NCBI RefSeq assembly: GCF_943737005.1
Contig: NZ_CALSFU010000010.1
Span: 122,982 to 186,981 of the forward strand
Reading direction: 5' to 3'
DNA from: Achromobacter sp. Marseille-Q4962
GTDB taxonomy: Bacteria > Pseudomonadota > Gammaproteobacteria > Burkholderiales > Burkholderiaceae_B
Length of the DNA: 64,000 nt
Shown: in pieces, positions 45,579 to 53,628 of the stretch
How positions within the stretch are numbered: the first letter of the stretch is position 1
Layout: each line of letters starts with the position of its first letter
Notes under the pieces: model-generated
Seen by the model: only the letters and a program-made list of their open reading frames with translations
What the model was told of the DNA's origin: nothing
Database searches by the model: none
Position numbers and translations under genes: made by a program

Positions 45579-46778
45579 ATGATTAATTGGGAAGACGACA
45601 ACCTCGCCACGCAATCCGTCCAGCCGTCCGCGCCCGCCGCGGGCGGGCAGCCGGGCGCGGACGTGCGCCCGGCCACGGGGGTGTTCGGCGACGCCGCCCT
45701 GCCCACCCCGGCCGCGCCGCAGCATGCGGCCGGCCTGGCGGCCAGCGGCAGCGCCACCTCGCAGCGCGTGAAGGTTGCCGACAAGCGCATCATCAACGGC
45801 AAGACGGACGTCAACCAGCTGGTGCCGTTCAAGTACAAGTGGGCCTGGGAAAAATACCTGGCCACTTGCGCCAACCACTGGATGCCGCAAGAAATCAACA
45901 TGTCGCGCGACATCGCCCTCTGGAAGAACCCCAACGGGCTCACCGAGGACGAGCGCCGCATCGTCAAGCGCAACCTGGGCTTCTTCGTCACGGCCGACTC
46001 CCTGGCCGCGAACAACATCGTGCTGGGCACCTACCGCCACATCACGGCGCCCGAATGCCGCCAGTTCCTGCTGCGCCAGGCCTTCGAAGAAGCCATCCAC
46101 ACGCACGCCTATCAATACATCGTCGAAAGCCTCGACCTGGACGAAGCCGAGATCTTCAACGCCTACAACGAGGTTCCGTCCATCCGCGCCAAGGATGAAT
46201 TCCTGATCCCGTTCATCGACGTGATCGCGGACCCCAACTTCAAGACGGGCACGCCCGAAGCCGACCAGACGCTGCTGAAATCGCTGATCGTCTTCGCGTG
46301 CCTCATGGAAGGCCTGTTCTTCTACGTGGGGTTCACGCAGATCCTGGCGCTGGGCCGCCAGAACAAGATGACCGGCGCGGCCGAGCAGTACATGTACATC
46401 CTGCGCGATGAATCCATGCACTGCAATTTCGGCATCGACCTCATCAACACCATCAAACTGGAAAATCCGCATCTCTGGACGCCGGAATTCCGCGAAGAAA
46501 TTCGTGAACTCTTCCGCAAAGCGGTCGAACTCGAATACGCTTACGCCGAAGACACGATGCCGCGCGGCGTGCTGGGCCTGAACGCTCCCATGTTCAAGTC
46601 CTACCTGCGCTTCATCGCCAACCGCCGTTGCCAGCAGATCGGAATCGAGCCGCTGTTCCCGCAGGAAGAAAACCCCTTCCCGTGGATGGCGGAAATGATC
46701 GACCTCAAGAAGGAACGCAACTTTTTCGAAACCCGCGTGATCGAATACCAAACCGGCGGCACGCTGAGCTGGGAGTAA
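45579..46778 (+). CDS. nrdB: Ribonucleoside-diphosphate reductase class I, beta subunit
   Basis: Radical-generating di-iron subunit, 399 residues. Metal ligands and radical residue line up with E. coli: D140 (TADSLAANN), E171 and H174 and Tyr178 in EEAIHTHAY, then E in [11 protein letters not shown] and E/H in RDESMHCNF. Tyr at 178 supports a class Ia tyrosyl-radical enzyme despite the sequence resembling class Ic types overall. The first 60 residues are a low-complexity Ala/Pro/Gly tail not usual in NrdB. A short part near 46440-46560 shows the same codon drift as the end of nrdA. Partner of nrdA in one operon. Confidence 0.96.
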   Translation: MINWEDDNLATQSVQPSAPAAGGQPGADVRPATGVFGDAALPTPAAPQHAAGLAASGSATSQRVKVADKRIINGKTDVNQLVPFKYKWAWEKYLATCANHWMPQEINMSRDIALWKNPNGLTEDERRIVKRNLGFFVTADSLAANNIVLGTYRHITAPECRQFLLRQAFEEAIHTHAYQYIVESLDLDEAEIFNAYNEVPSIRAKDEFLIPFIDVIADPNFKTGTPEADQTLLKSLIVFACLMEGLFFYVGFTQILALGRQNKMTGAAEQYMYILRDESMHCNFGIDLINTIKLENPHLWTPEFREEIRELFRKAVELEYAYAEDTMPRGVLGLNAPMFKSYLRFIANRRCQQIGIEPLFPQEENPFPWMAEMIDLKKERNFFETRVIEYQTGGTLSWE

Positions 46779-46892
46779 CGCAGCACGCCGCGGAACCGGC
46801 CGCAGGCGCGTCTTGCCGCAAGGCGATGCGCGCCGCGCCAGGCTCCGGCGGCGATCTCCCGATTCGGGGTGTCTCGAGCACGCAAGACTAGC

Positions 46893-46921
46893 GGTGGGCG
46901 TTCTGGAACCAGACGCCCACC
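46893..46921 (+). terminator. Probable hairpin terminator after nrdB
   Basis: ggtgggcg (46893-46900) pairs with cgcccacc (46914-46921), with an inner tctgg/ccaga stem around an aa loop. It lies about 115 bases past the nrdB stop and has no T tract. Confidence 0.5.
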
Positions 46922-46924
46922 GGC

Positions 46925-46973
46925 GCCATTTGAAATGGCTCGCGCCAAAGGAGCGGGGGCCATATCAAATGGC
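46925..46973. repeat. Pair of 15-base palindromes upstream of the histone-like gene
   Basis: gccatttgaaatggc (46925-46939) is a perfect 7+1+7 palindrome. gccatatcaaatggc (46959-46973) differs from its reverse complement at one base. Centres are 34 bases apart, just over three helical turns. They look like a paired operator for a dimeric regulator; no regulator is assigned. Confidence 0.55.
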
Positions 46974-47122
46974 TGTGCCGAATTCATTAGCGCAAACCGT
47001 AGTAGCTGTTGCTCGTACAGAACAGCGGCATGCGCCGATGAATGGCCCGGGCACGGTACGCCTTCCGGCGCGCCGGAGCACGGGTCCAAGTTCTGGGACC
47101 CCTGAACCTAAGGAGCATGACC

Positions 47123-47755
47123 ATGGCAACAGCCAAGAAAGCCGTTAAGAAGGCGGCGAAGAAGCCCGCCGCCAAGAAGGCAGTAGCGAAGAAGGCCGCC
47201 CCGGCCAAGAAAGCTGCCGTCAAGAAAACCGCAGCCGTGAAGAAGGTCGCCGCCAAGAAGCCGGCGGTGAAGAAGGTTGCCGCCAAGAAGCCGGCCGTCA
47301 AGAAGACCGCCGCCAAGAAGGCCCCGGCCAAGAAAGCCGTAGCCAAGAAGGCCGTCGCCAAGAAGGCCCCGGCCAAGAAAGCCGTAGCCAAGAAGGCGGT
47401 CGCCAAAAAGGCCCCGGCCAAGAAAGCCGTAGCCAAGAAGGCCGTTGCCAAGAAGGCCCCGGCCAAGAAAGCCGTAGCCAAGAAGGCCGTCGCCAAGAAG
47501 GCCCCGGCCAAGAAAGCCGTCGCCAAGAAGGCGGTTGCCAAGAAGGCCCCGGCCAAGAAAGCCGTAGCCAAGAAGGCGCCTGCCGCCAAGAAGGCTCCCG
47601 CTGCCGCCAAGAAGCCGGCCGCCAAGAAGCCCGCGGCCAAGAAGGCTGCGCCCAAGAAGCCCGTGACGCCGCCCTCGACGGCTGCCGCCCCGGGCGCCAA
47701 GACCGCGCTGAACCCGGCCGCTTCGTGGCCGTTCCCGACCGGCGGCCGTCCCTAA
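47123..47755 (+). CDS. bpH1: Histone H1-like DNA-binding protein, BpH1 type
   Basis: A 210-residue Lys/Ala-rich protein (start 47123, placed 7 bases behind AAGGAG at 47110-47115; ATG at 47117 is possible). It is almost entirely AAKKxxAKK repeats, with a 15-residue unit [15 protein letters not shown] repeated five times (nucleotides 47321-47545) plus a partial copy. The non-repetitive C-terminus ends [11 protein letters not shown], the hallmark of the Bordetella H1 homologue. It binds DNA non-specifically and is thought to affect nucleoid compaction and expression. Repeat number varies between strains of such genes, so length is probably polymorphic. Confidence 0.93.
   Translation: MATAKKAVKKAAKKPAAKKAVAKKAAPAKKAAVKKTAAVKKVAAKKPAVKKVAAKKPAVKKTAAKKAPAKKAVAKKAVAKKAPAKKAVAKKAVAKKAPAKKAVAKKAVAKKAPAKKAVAKKAVAKKAPAKKAVAKKAVAKKAPAKKAVAKKAPAAKKAPAAAKKPAAKKPAAKKAAPKKPVTPPSTAAAPGAKTALNPAASWPFPTGGRP
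47321..47575 (+). repeat. 45-base tandem repeat inside the histone-like gene
   Basis: Five consecutive copies of a 45-base unit (gccccggccaagaaagccgt..., 47321-47545) and a 30-base partial copy to 47575. Copies differ mainly at synonymous third positions (gta/gtc/gtt, gcc/gcg), so the array is not brand-new. It encodes [15 protein letters not shown]. Confidence 0.9.
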
Positions 47756-47786
47756 TCCAGACGGCTGTCAACCGTAGCGGTACTAG

Positions 47787-47815
47787 AGCCGCCTGGCCTT
47801 GGCCGGGCGGCTTTT
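47787..47815 (+). terminator. Intrinsic terminator of the histone-like gene
   Basis: agccgcc (47787-47793) pairs with ggcggct (47805-47811), with an inner ggcc/ggcc extension, followed by TTTTT. It lies 32 bases past the stop codon. Confidence 0.88.
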
Positions 47816-47867
47816 TCGTGCCCGGCCGTGCGACAATTGGCCTCTCCTTTTTTGGTAGATCGTGTCC

Positions 47868-48428
47868 ATGCTCGGTGAAATCCTCCGCTTCCTGCTCGAA
47901 ATCGTGTTTACGCTCTTCGGCGCGGCGCTCATCGCCCGCGCGTGGATGCACGCGATACGGCTGCACCCGTTCAACCCGCTGGCCCGGGTCGTCTACCAGG
48001 GCACGAACTGGCTGGTGCTCCCCTTGCGCAAGATCATTCCCGCCAGCAACAAGATCGACTGGACCAGCCTGGTGGCCACCTGGCTGGCCGCGCTGATCTA
48101 CCTCGTTCTCGTGTGGCTGCTCGCGCTGGGCGCGCTGATTCCGGCGCAACTGCTGCCGGCCGCCATGATTTCCGCGCTGCTCATGGCGCTCAAGTGGGCG
48201 CTCAACCTGGTGGTGTGGCTGACCCTCATCCAGGCCGTGCTCTCGTGGGTGAACCCGCTGGCGCCCATGATGCCGCTGCTGCAGGCGCTCACCGCTCCGC
48301 TGCTGGATCCCATCCGGCGCTTCCTGCCGCGCGGCGCCATCGACTTCTCGCCGCTGGTGCTGCTGATCGTGGCGCAGGTGCTGCTGATGATCCTCGCCCG
48401 GGTGAGCTACGGCATGATGGGTATGTAG
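47868..48428 (+). CDS. YggT-family integral membrane protein
   Basis: A 186-residue inner-membrane protein with two YggT repeats. Features are FNPLARVVYQGTNWLVLPLR (about 37-56) and its second copy VNPLAPMMPLLQALTAPLLD (about 124-143), each followed by a hydrophobic pair; about four or five membrane helices in total. Related proteins are involved in osmotic shock tolerance or cell envelope placement. ATG at 47868 was chosen; GTG two codons earlier is possible. It is convergent with the D-alanylation operon. Confidence 0.9.
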   Translation: MLGEILRFLLEIVFTLFGAALIARAWMHAIRLHPFNPLARVVYQGTNWLVLPLRKIIPASNKIDWTSLVATWLAALIYLVLVWLLALGALIPAQLLPAAMISALLMALKWALNLVVWLTLIQAVLSWVNPLAPMMPLLQALTAPLLDPIRRFLPRGAIDFSPLVLLIVAQVLLMILARVSYGMMGM

Positions 48429-48441
48429 GAATGCCTGCGCC

Positions 48442-49887
48442 CTACGCCGGAATGCCGGCGTAGAGGTCGATCAACCGCTTGCGGTCGATCTTGTGGTTGC
48501 TGGACATCGGCAGCGCCGGGCAGGCGACCAGCTCCGAAGGCACCATATACGGCGGCAGGCGCCGCGCCAGCCGCTCCTTCCAGCCGGAAAGCGCGCCGGC
48601 GTCCAGCAACGCCGGGCTTTCGCCCGCCGCCGCTCCCGCCACGAATCCGATCAGGCGCACCGCGGCGCCGTCCGGGCGGCGCAGCACGGCGCAAGCGCCG
48701 CCCTGCACGCCGGGCAGGCCGTGCAGGGCCTCGTCGATCTCGGCCAGCTCGATGCGGTAGCCGTTCAGTTTGATCTGGTCGTCCATGCGCCCGCGGCAGA
48801 ACAGCAGGCCGCTCTTGTCCATCTGGCCCAGGTCGCCGGTGCGGAAACCGCGCCGGCCGTCCACGTGCCGGAAAAGCTTGGTTTCGTTCAGGTCGGGCCG
48901 GTTCAGGTAGCCGCGCATCACGTGGTCGCCCACGATGCAGATCTCACCGTCGCGCACCAGCAGCTCGCAGGCCGGCTTGGCGTGCCCGACCGGCAGCGGG
49001 TCGTGCGCCGCCAGCACCGCGTCGGTGATCTCGATCCAGGTCGTGGCCACCGTGGCCTCGGTGGGGCCGTAGGTGTTGAGAATGGCCGCGTCCGGAAAGC
49101 GCTGGCGCAGCTTCTTCGCCAGCGCCGAAGGCAGCGGCTCGCCGCAGAACAGGAAGGTGCGCAGCGCCGGCAGCGTGGCGGGCGAGAATTCGCGGTTGAC
49201 CAGTTGCTGGTGCGCGAACGACGGCGTGGACACCCAGACCGTGGCGCGGTGCTCGGCCAGCCGCGCCAGCCATGGGCTGCCCGCCGCGATCTGCTCGCGC
49301 GCATTCATCACGCAGGCGCCGCCCGAGGCCAGGGTGGCGAAAACCTCGTACATGGAAAGATCGAAGCTGAACGGCGCCTGGTTCATGAACACGGGCGCCT
49401 CGCCCAGACCGAAGCATTGCAGCATCCAGTCGGCCAGCAGGCTCACGCTCTCGCGGCCGATCTGCACGCCCTTGGGGTCGCCGGTGCTGCCGGAGGTGAA
49501 CATGACGTAGGCCAGCCCCCGCTCGGCCAGCTCCTGCCCGGCGCGCGCCTCGAAACGGCCGGCGGCAGCGTCGTAGATGGCGGCGGGGCGCACGATGTCG
49601 GCGATGCGGCGCAGACGTTCGGGCGGATAGATGGTGTCCACCGGCACGAAGGGCGCGCCGATGAGCAACGCGCCCGCCATGGCCACGAAGAAAGCGGCCT
49701 GCTTGTGGCCGTAGATGACGACGGGCACGTCGGGGCGCGCGCCCGCGGCGCGGGCCGCCTCGGCCCAGGCCAGGGCCTCGTCGCGCAGCTGGGCCCAGCT
49801 CAGGCTGCGGTCGGCGCCGGCCACCGCCAGCGCGCCGGGCGCGTGCGCCTCGTCGGCGAACGCAAAGGACTTGAGATCGAAACGCAT
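48442..49887 (-). CDS. dltA: D-alanine-carrier protein ligase, DltA type
   Basis: A 481-residue ANL-family adenylate-forming enzyme that activates D-alanine and loads it on the carrier encoded at 52317. Visible are the P-loop YVMFTSGSTGDPKGV (about 127-141), LNTYGPTEATVATTW (about 268-282), RTGDLGQMDKSGLLFCRGRMDDQIKLNGYRIE-type adenylate/hinge motifs (about 348-380; quoted in parts), and the C-terminal catalytic lysine in SSNHKIDRKRLI. The overall order resembles DltA rather than a generic NRPS A domain. It is the last gene of the operon, 16 bases after dltB. Corresponds to the dra locus described for B. pertussis. Confidence 0.92.
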   Translation of the reverse strand: MRFDLKSFAFADEAHAPGALAVAGADRSLSWAQLRDEALAWAEAARAAGARPDVPVVIYGHKQAAFFVAMAGALLIGAPFVPVDTIYPPERLRRIADIVRPAAIYDAAAGRFEARAGQELAERGLAYVMFTSGSTGDPKGVQIGRESVSLLADWMLQCFGLGEAPVFMNQAPFSFDLSMYEVFATLASGGACVMNAREQIAAGSPWLARLAEHRATVWVSTPSFAHQQLVNREFSPATLPALRTFLFCGEPLPSALAKKLRQRFPDAAILNTYGPTEATVATTWIEITDAVLAAHDPLPVGHAKPACELLVRDGEICIVGDHVMRGYLNRPDLNETKLFRHVDGRRGFRTGDLGQMDKSGLLFCRGRMDDQIKLNGYRIELAEIDEALHGLPGVQGGACAVLRRPDGAAVRLIGFVAGAAAGESPALLDAGALSGWKERLARRLPPYMVPSELVACPALPMSSNHKIDRKRLIDLYAGIPA

Positions 49888-49903
49888 GCCGAAACTCCCG
49901 GCG

Positions 49904-51031
49904 TCAGATGGGGCTGCGGCCGCTGAACACGTAGAGCGCCAGCGCCGCCAGGATCAGGGTGAAGACGCGCCCGGCGAAGCGCGCGAGCGGACGCGCCAGG
50001 GCGGCCTGCAGGCCCGGCCGCGTGCGCGCGGCGTTGACCAGCAGGTTGTGGCCCACCGAATAAGCGCCGAACATCAGCCCGCTGACGATGTAATGCAGCG
50101 ACAGGCCGTTCCAGACGCCCATGGCCAGCAGCGTGGCGAAAATGCCGATGTTCTGCGCGGCCAGCCGGTGGCGGCCGAAGAACGCCGTCTTGCTCAGCGC
50201 CTTGTAGATGGGCATGAACACCACGTCGCGCAGCCATTCGGACAGACTGATGTGCCAGCGGCGCCAGAAATCCTGCGGGTTGACCGTGGCCAGCGGGTTG
50301 CGGAAGTTGATGGGCAGCGTGAACCCGAACAGCATGCCGATGCCGACCGCCATGGTGGAGTAGCCCGCGAAATCGAAGAACAGGTAGGCGCTATAGAGCG
50401 AGGCATTCAGCGCGACTCCCGTCAGCGAGTAGTCGTGCGCATCCAGGGTGGCCAGGCCGTAGCGCCAGATCAGCTCGGCCACGCCGAACTTCTGGATCAC
50501 GCCAAGCATGATGCATTCCAGCCCCGCCAGCCAGGTGTCCAGGTTGACGCCCTCGTAGCCGCGCTTGAGGTCGGCCTGAAAGTTGCGCCAGCGGTACATC
50601 GGCCCGGCCAGCAGCGTGAGCGGAAAGAACAGGTAGATGAAATAGTCCAGCGGCGAAATGCGCTCGTTGCGCTGCGCGAAGAGCAGCACGTCGATGGCGC
50701 GGAAGGTGGCGAACGACAGCCCCAGCATGGACGCCAGGTGCGAAACGCCCGTCTTCACGAGCAGCAGCGGCGTCATGGTGACGAGCACGGCCAGCCAGGT
50801 CGGGATGTAGCCCCGCCGCATGGCCCACAGCGCGCCGCCGCACACCGCCAGCAACGCCACGGGCTGGTAGGGGCGCGCCCAGAACACGGCCATCCACACG
50901 CCCAGGCAGATCACGCCGATGACGTGCCGGTAGCCGATGCGCAGCGGCATGCCGAAGAAGCGGTAGGCGAGCAGGCCCAGGCCGCCGCACAGGGCGCCGC
51001 CGAAGAAGCTCAGGCTTGCGAACAATTCCAT
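49904..51031 (-). CDS. dltB: Membrane-bound O-acyltransferase, DltB type
   Basis: A 375-residue MBOAT integral membrane protein that should pass D-alanyl from the carrier protein across the inner membrane. About 9-11 hydrophobic segments are visible. MBOAT signatures are PLTLLAGPMYRWRNFQADL (about 137-155), FFDFAGYSTMAVGIGMLFGF and the FRNPLATVNPQDFWRRWHIS segment; the catalytic His is His313 in MGVWNGLSLHYIVSG. It lies between the DltX-like gene (7-base gap) and dltA. Similarity to other MBOATs (alginate AlgI) is expected, but the neighbouring genes assign it to D-alanylation. Confidence 0.93.
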   Translation of the reverse strand: MELFASLSFFGGALCGGLGLLAYRFFGMPLRIGYRHVIGVICLGVWMAVFWARPYQPVALLAVCGGALWAMRRGYIPTWLAVLVTMTPLLLVKTGVSHLASMLGLSFATFRAIDVLLFAQRNERISPLDYFIYLFFPLTLLAGPMYRWRNFQADLKRGYEGVNLDTWLAGLECIMLGVIQKFGVAELIWRYGLATLDAHDYSLTGVALNASLYSAYLFFDFAGYSTMAVGIGMLFGFTLPINFRNPLATVNPQDFWRRWHISLSEWLRDVVFMPIYKALSKTAFFGRHRLAAQNIGIFATLLAMGVWNGLSLHYIVSGLMFGAYSVGHNLLVNAARTRPGLQAALARPLARFAGRVFTLILAALALYVFSGRSPI

Positions 51032-51038
51032 GCCGGGA

Positions 51039-51164
51039 TCAGAACTGCTGGTACTGGAATTCGACCTTGATCGGCCCGCCGCCGCCCGTGGTGGGCTGGG
51101 CCTGCAACACGAAGACCAGGATCACCCCGATATAGAGGCACAGGTGGTAGAAGAAGCGCTTCAT
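51039..51164 (-). CDS. dltX: DltX-like acyl-transfer microprotein
   Basis: A 41-residue membrane microprotein overlapping the dltD stop (ATGA at 51164-51161) and lying just before dltB. It has one membrane helix (about residues 5-22, FYHLCLYIGVILVFVL) and a short tail ending FQYQQF at residues 36-41. That end matches the C-terminal FxYxxF-type motif of Gram-positive DltX, whose Tyr was proposed to carry the D-alanyl group between DltB and the final acceptor. The Tyr here is Tyr38. Position and motif support the call; size makes it easy to miss in routine annotation. Confidence 0.85.
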   Translation of the reverse strand: MKRFFYHLCLYIGVILVFVLQAQPTTGGGGPIKVEFQYQQF

Positions 51165-52339
51165 CGTGAAAAGAACTCCGCGATGCCCTGGTCGGCCAGC
51201 GCCCAGCCCAGCTCGGCCAAGTGCATATCGTCGCGCACCATGCCGGGCTCGAAAGGAATGCTGTACAGATCCAGGCAGCCCATCTGGTAGCGCTGGCACA
51301 TGCCCGTGATGGCGGCGACCACGGGGTCGAACCGCTCCACGTCCAGGATGAGCTTGGGGTTGAACGGCTGGATGACGAAATACGCCTTGACCTTGCGCTT
51401 TTGCAGCAGCGCCATCACGCGGGACAGGTCGCCCAGCTCGGCGCGGGTAATCGGGTCCACGTCGGCGAACTCGTTGCGCGCCGGCGAATACAGCGGCGCC
51501 AGGAACTTCTCGTAGTAGTCGTCGCGCACGTCGTACGGATTGTGGCTGCCGAGCGCGCGCTCGACTTCGCGCGCCTGGTGCAGGATCCGCTCCCACTGGC
51601 CGCGGTCCAGCCGCGCGGTGGAGGGCCATGCCACGTAGCGGTGCGCCGGCACCGCGAGCTTGCTGCGCGGCTTGTCGGGCGCGCGCTCGTTGCGCGTGCG
51701 CCACCAGAGCGAGAGCTTGTCTTTCAGCTCGGCCACCTGCCCGTTGGCGATGAGCCAGAGCAGGCCCCAGTTGGCGTTGTCGCTGATCCAGTTCTGCATC
51801 TGCTCGCGCGTGCTGGGCTGGTCCCAGAGACGGTCCCAGACCGGGCCGGTAACGTGCTCGGCAAAAGCGCTGCGCGGCAACTGGCCGCCCGAGGCGAACC
51901 AGGCGGGCGACACCATGATGACCAGCCGGGTGTTGGGCGTGAGCGAATCGGCCACCGATTCCAGCACGCTGACGATGCCGTATGACTGGAACATGGCATG
52001 GCCATAGGCCAGCGTGGGCACCTTGAGCTCCTCGGGGAAGAACCGGTACGGCACGAAACGCAGGTCGTGGCTGGACAGTTCGGACGAACCCAGCACTACC
52101 AGCGTGCCGTCGCTCAGCGCATTGCCCAGGCGCGTCAGGTTGACGTTCTGCGTGCCCCAGTCCGGCCCCAGGTTGGGCAGGTAGTTGTTGCTCGCCGCGG
52201 GCGCGGTGGAAACGGGATGGACGATGCGGCTCAGGATGCCGTCGGCGCCGAAGTAAGCGCCTACCGCAAGCGCCGTCGCGGTCAGGGCCGCCGCGAGGTG
52301 CGACAGCAGCCGGGGATTACGCGGTATGGGCAGCGACAT
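51161..52339 (-). CDS. dltD: D-alanine transfer protein, DltD type
   Basis: A 392-residue protein with one N-terminal membrane helix (about residues 11-30) and an exported SGNH-like catalytic domain. The nucleophile block is VVLGSSELSS (Ser85/86), and the Asp/His pair is DDMHLAELGW (Asp370, His373), as in DltD. Internal family features are FASGGQLPRSAFAEHVTG and YVIQPFNPK-like AYFVIQPFNPKL. It probably moves D-alanine from the DltX tyrosine to the envelope acceptor in the periplasm. The start overlaps the carrier gene by 23 bases, the end overlaps dltX by 4. Confidence 0.9.
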   Translation of the reverse strand: MSLPIPRNPRLLSHLAAALTATALAVGAYFGADGILSRIVHPVSTAPAASNNYLPNLGPDWGTQNVNLTRLGNALSDGTLVVLGSSELSSHDLRFVPYRFFPEELKVPTLAYGHAMFQSYGIVSVLESVADSLTPNTRLVIMVSPAWFASGGQLPRSAFAEHVTGPVWDRLWDQPSTREQMQNWISDNANWGLLWLIANGQVAELKDKLSLWWRTRNERAPDKPRSKLAVPAHRYVAWPSTARLDRGQWERILHQAREVERALGSHNPYDVRDDYYEKFLAPLYSPARNEFADVDPITRAELGDLSRVMALLQKRKVKAYFVIQPFNPKLILDVERFDPVVAAITGMCQRYQMGCLDLYSIPFEPGMVRDDMHLAELGWALADQGIAEFFSR

Positions 52340-52556
52340 AGCCGGCAAGCGTGCGAACCGACTGTAGGTGCTCCGCGATCTCGGGAGCCGGAATGCTGCA
52401 GCCGTATTCGGCCTCGACCGCAAGCGTGATGTCCACGGCCGCCAGCGAATCGACCAGGCCGGTCGCGATGAGCTGGGTGTCGGGCGTGACTTTCTTCAGG
52501 ACGATGGATTCGACGATCTCGCCGATCCGGGTGTGGAGTTCTTGCTCGGTATGCAT
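52317..52556 (-). CDS. dltC: D-alanyl carrier protein, DltC type
   Basis: A 79-residue acyl-carrier protein, starting MHTEQELHTRIGEIVESIVL. The phosphopantetheine serine is Ser37 in ATGLVDSLAAVDITLA, a DSL-type site. First gene of the operon dltC-dltD-dltX-dltB-dltA; this order differs from the dltXABCD order of Firmicutes. The start at 52556 is the Met nearest the conserved domain; the open frame extends to 52604 without homology. Confidence 0.92.
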   Translation of the reverse strand: MHTEQELHTRIGEIVESIVLKKVTPDTQLIATGLVDSLAAVDITLAVEAEYGCSIPAPEIAEHLQSVRTLAGYVAAHTA

Positions 52557-52923
52557 AGGTAGTGCCGCTGATGCAGCGTTATGTTGCCTCGTCAGGCAAA
52601 ACATCCCCCGCCCCGAGATTCAGGCGGCGAGTATACAGACGCAAACTGAAAGGCAACTGAAATTTTCACTGCGCGCGCCGGCCCAGGGGGTCGGCGCCGG
52701 CGCAATCATGGCATTTCGGCCGCGCGTGCGCCACGGGATTTACGCAGCAAAGCGGCCGAAACCCCGCCATGCCGGGCAAGTCCAGGGTAAGCCCCAGGAA
52801 AGCGCCGTTGCGGCGGCGCGACACCGGCCGGCGGCCGCGGCGGCCGGGCATGAAAAAACCCGCCGGCAAGGGCGGGTTTTCGGGACGGCCGGAAGGCGCA
52901 GCCGGAGGCTGCGCCGCCCGCCG
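52557..52923. promoter_or_regulatory. Intergenic region with the D-alanylation operon promoter
   Basis: 367 bases without a gene. On the minus strand a -10-like TATACT lies at 52630-52635 with TTGCCT at 52651-52656 (only 15 bases apart, so weak and perhaps activator-dependent) in a locally AT-rich stretch (52640-52672). The rest (52680-52850) is GC-rich with no supported coding frame, and the terminator of the lipoprotein gene is at 52853-52880. Confidence 0.45.
52853..52880 (-). terminator. Intrinsic terminator of the SlyB-like gene
   Basis: aaaacccgcc (52855-52864) pairs with ggcgggtttt (52871-52880) over a 6-base loop, with T6 following on the minus strand. It lies 44 bases past the stop codon. 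Confidence 0.88.
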
Positions 52924-53427
52924 TCACATGGGCGTGACCCGGGTCGGGCCGGCGCCGCTGATGACCTGCACGCGCTGCCCGACGCTGATGGGCACGTCGG
53001 CTTCCTGGGCCACGACGCGGGTTTCGCCGTTGTCCAGGCGCACGGTGATTTCGAGGCCGGAAGCCTTGCCGACCTGGTTCTCGACCGCGTTGCCCGCCAG
53101 CGCGCCGAGGATGGCGCCGCCCACGGTGGCGATGGTGCGGCCCGTGCCGCCGCCGATGGCGTTGCCCGCCACGCCGCCCAGCGCGCCGCCGGCCACCATG
53201 CCCACGCCGCTGGACTTGTCGTTCTGGATCACGATGGGACGCACGCCCGTCACCGTGCCCGTGCGCACGATCTGCTCGCGCTGCGCCTGGTCGTAACTGT
53301 AGACGCCGCTGGAGGCGCTGCGGTTCGCGCAGCCGCCCAGCACGGCCATGGAAGTCGCCACGGCGGCAACCGCCAGCCAGCGGCCTGCGCGCGGCGTCAC
53401 GAAGGAAAGAGATTTGCTCTGGTTCAT
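52924..53427 (-). CDS. Outer-membrane lipoprotein, SlyB/Pcp family (glycine zipper)
   Basis: A 167-residue lipoprotein. The signal ends at LGGC (Cys about 33, after AVAAVATSMAVLGG); Ala follows, so outer-membrane sorting is expected. The middle is a 2TM glycine zipper (GVGMVAGGALGGVAGNAIGG then TIATVGGAILGALAGNAVEN, about 74-115), followed by a small beta domain (EITVRLDNGETRVVAQ). The family helps stabilise the outer membrane under stress. It stands alone with its own terminator. Confidence 0.9.
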   Translation of the reverse strand: MNQSKSLSFVTPRAGRWLAVAAVATSMAVLGGCANRSASSGVYSYDQAQREQIVRTGTVTGVRPIVIQNDKSSGVGMVAGGALGGVAGNAIGGGTGRTIATVGGAILGALAGNAVENQVGKASGLEITVRLDNGETRVVAQEADVPISVGQRVQVISGAGPTRVTPM

Positions 53428-53563
53428 TTGGACTCCTCGATCGGCACTGCCGACGACTGCCCATCATACCCCGGCCCGACTGGGCGACGGCGGCCGCGCA
53501 ACAACCTGAAACGCTCGGCCACGGGCGGATAAGCGGCCGGCCCGTTCATGCGAAACCCATGAA

Positions 53564-53609
53564 AACCGCGGACCGGCTTTTCTTTGGACCGCCGGCCGGG
53601 TCCGCGGTT
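53564..53609 (-). terminator. Probable terminator after the PfkB-type kinase gene
   Basis: aaccgcggacc (53564-53574) pairs with ggtccgcggtt (53599-53609); the 24-base interior has its own small stem. A TTTT follows on the minus strand. Confidence 0.6.
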
Positions 53610-53628
53610 CCGGAAGCGCCGCCGGATG

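Larger units (their letters stand above)
46779..47122. other. Intergenic region nrdB / histone-like gene
   Basis: A 344-base gap without a gene. It holds a probable nrdB terminator hairpin (46893-46921), two related 15-base palindromes (46925-46939 and 46959-46973), and the leader of the histone-like gene. Bases 46980-47110 contain only a moderate Shine-Dalgarno lead-in and no supported coding frame. Confidence 0.6.

Noticed and set aside
42446..46030. 1194-codon minus-strand frame opposite nrdA
   Set aside because: Antisense shadow; nrdA has full catalytic motifs and a promoter with NrdR boxes.
45579..46778. Class Ic (Mn/Fe, no tyrosyl radical) NrdB
   Set aside because: General sequence is similar to that group, but the radical position is Tyr178 and the first ligand is Asp140, as in class Ia.
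47321..47575. CRISPR-like array
   Set aside because: The repeats are contiguous, in frame and protein-coding without unique spacers.
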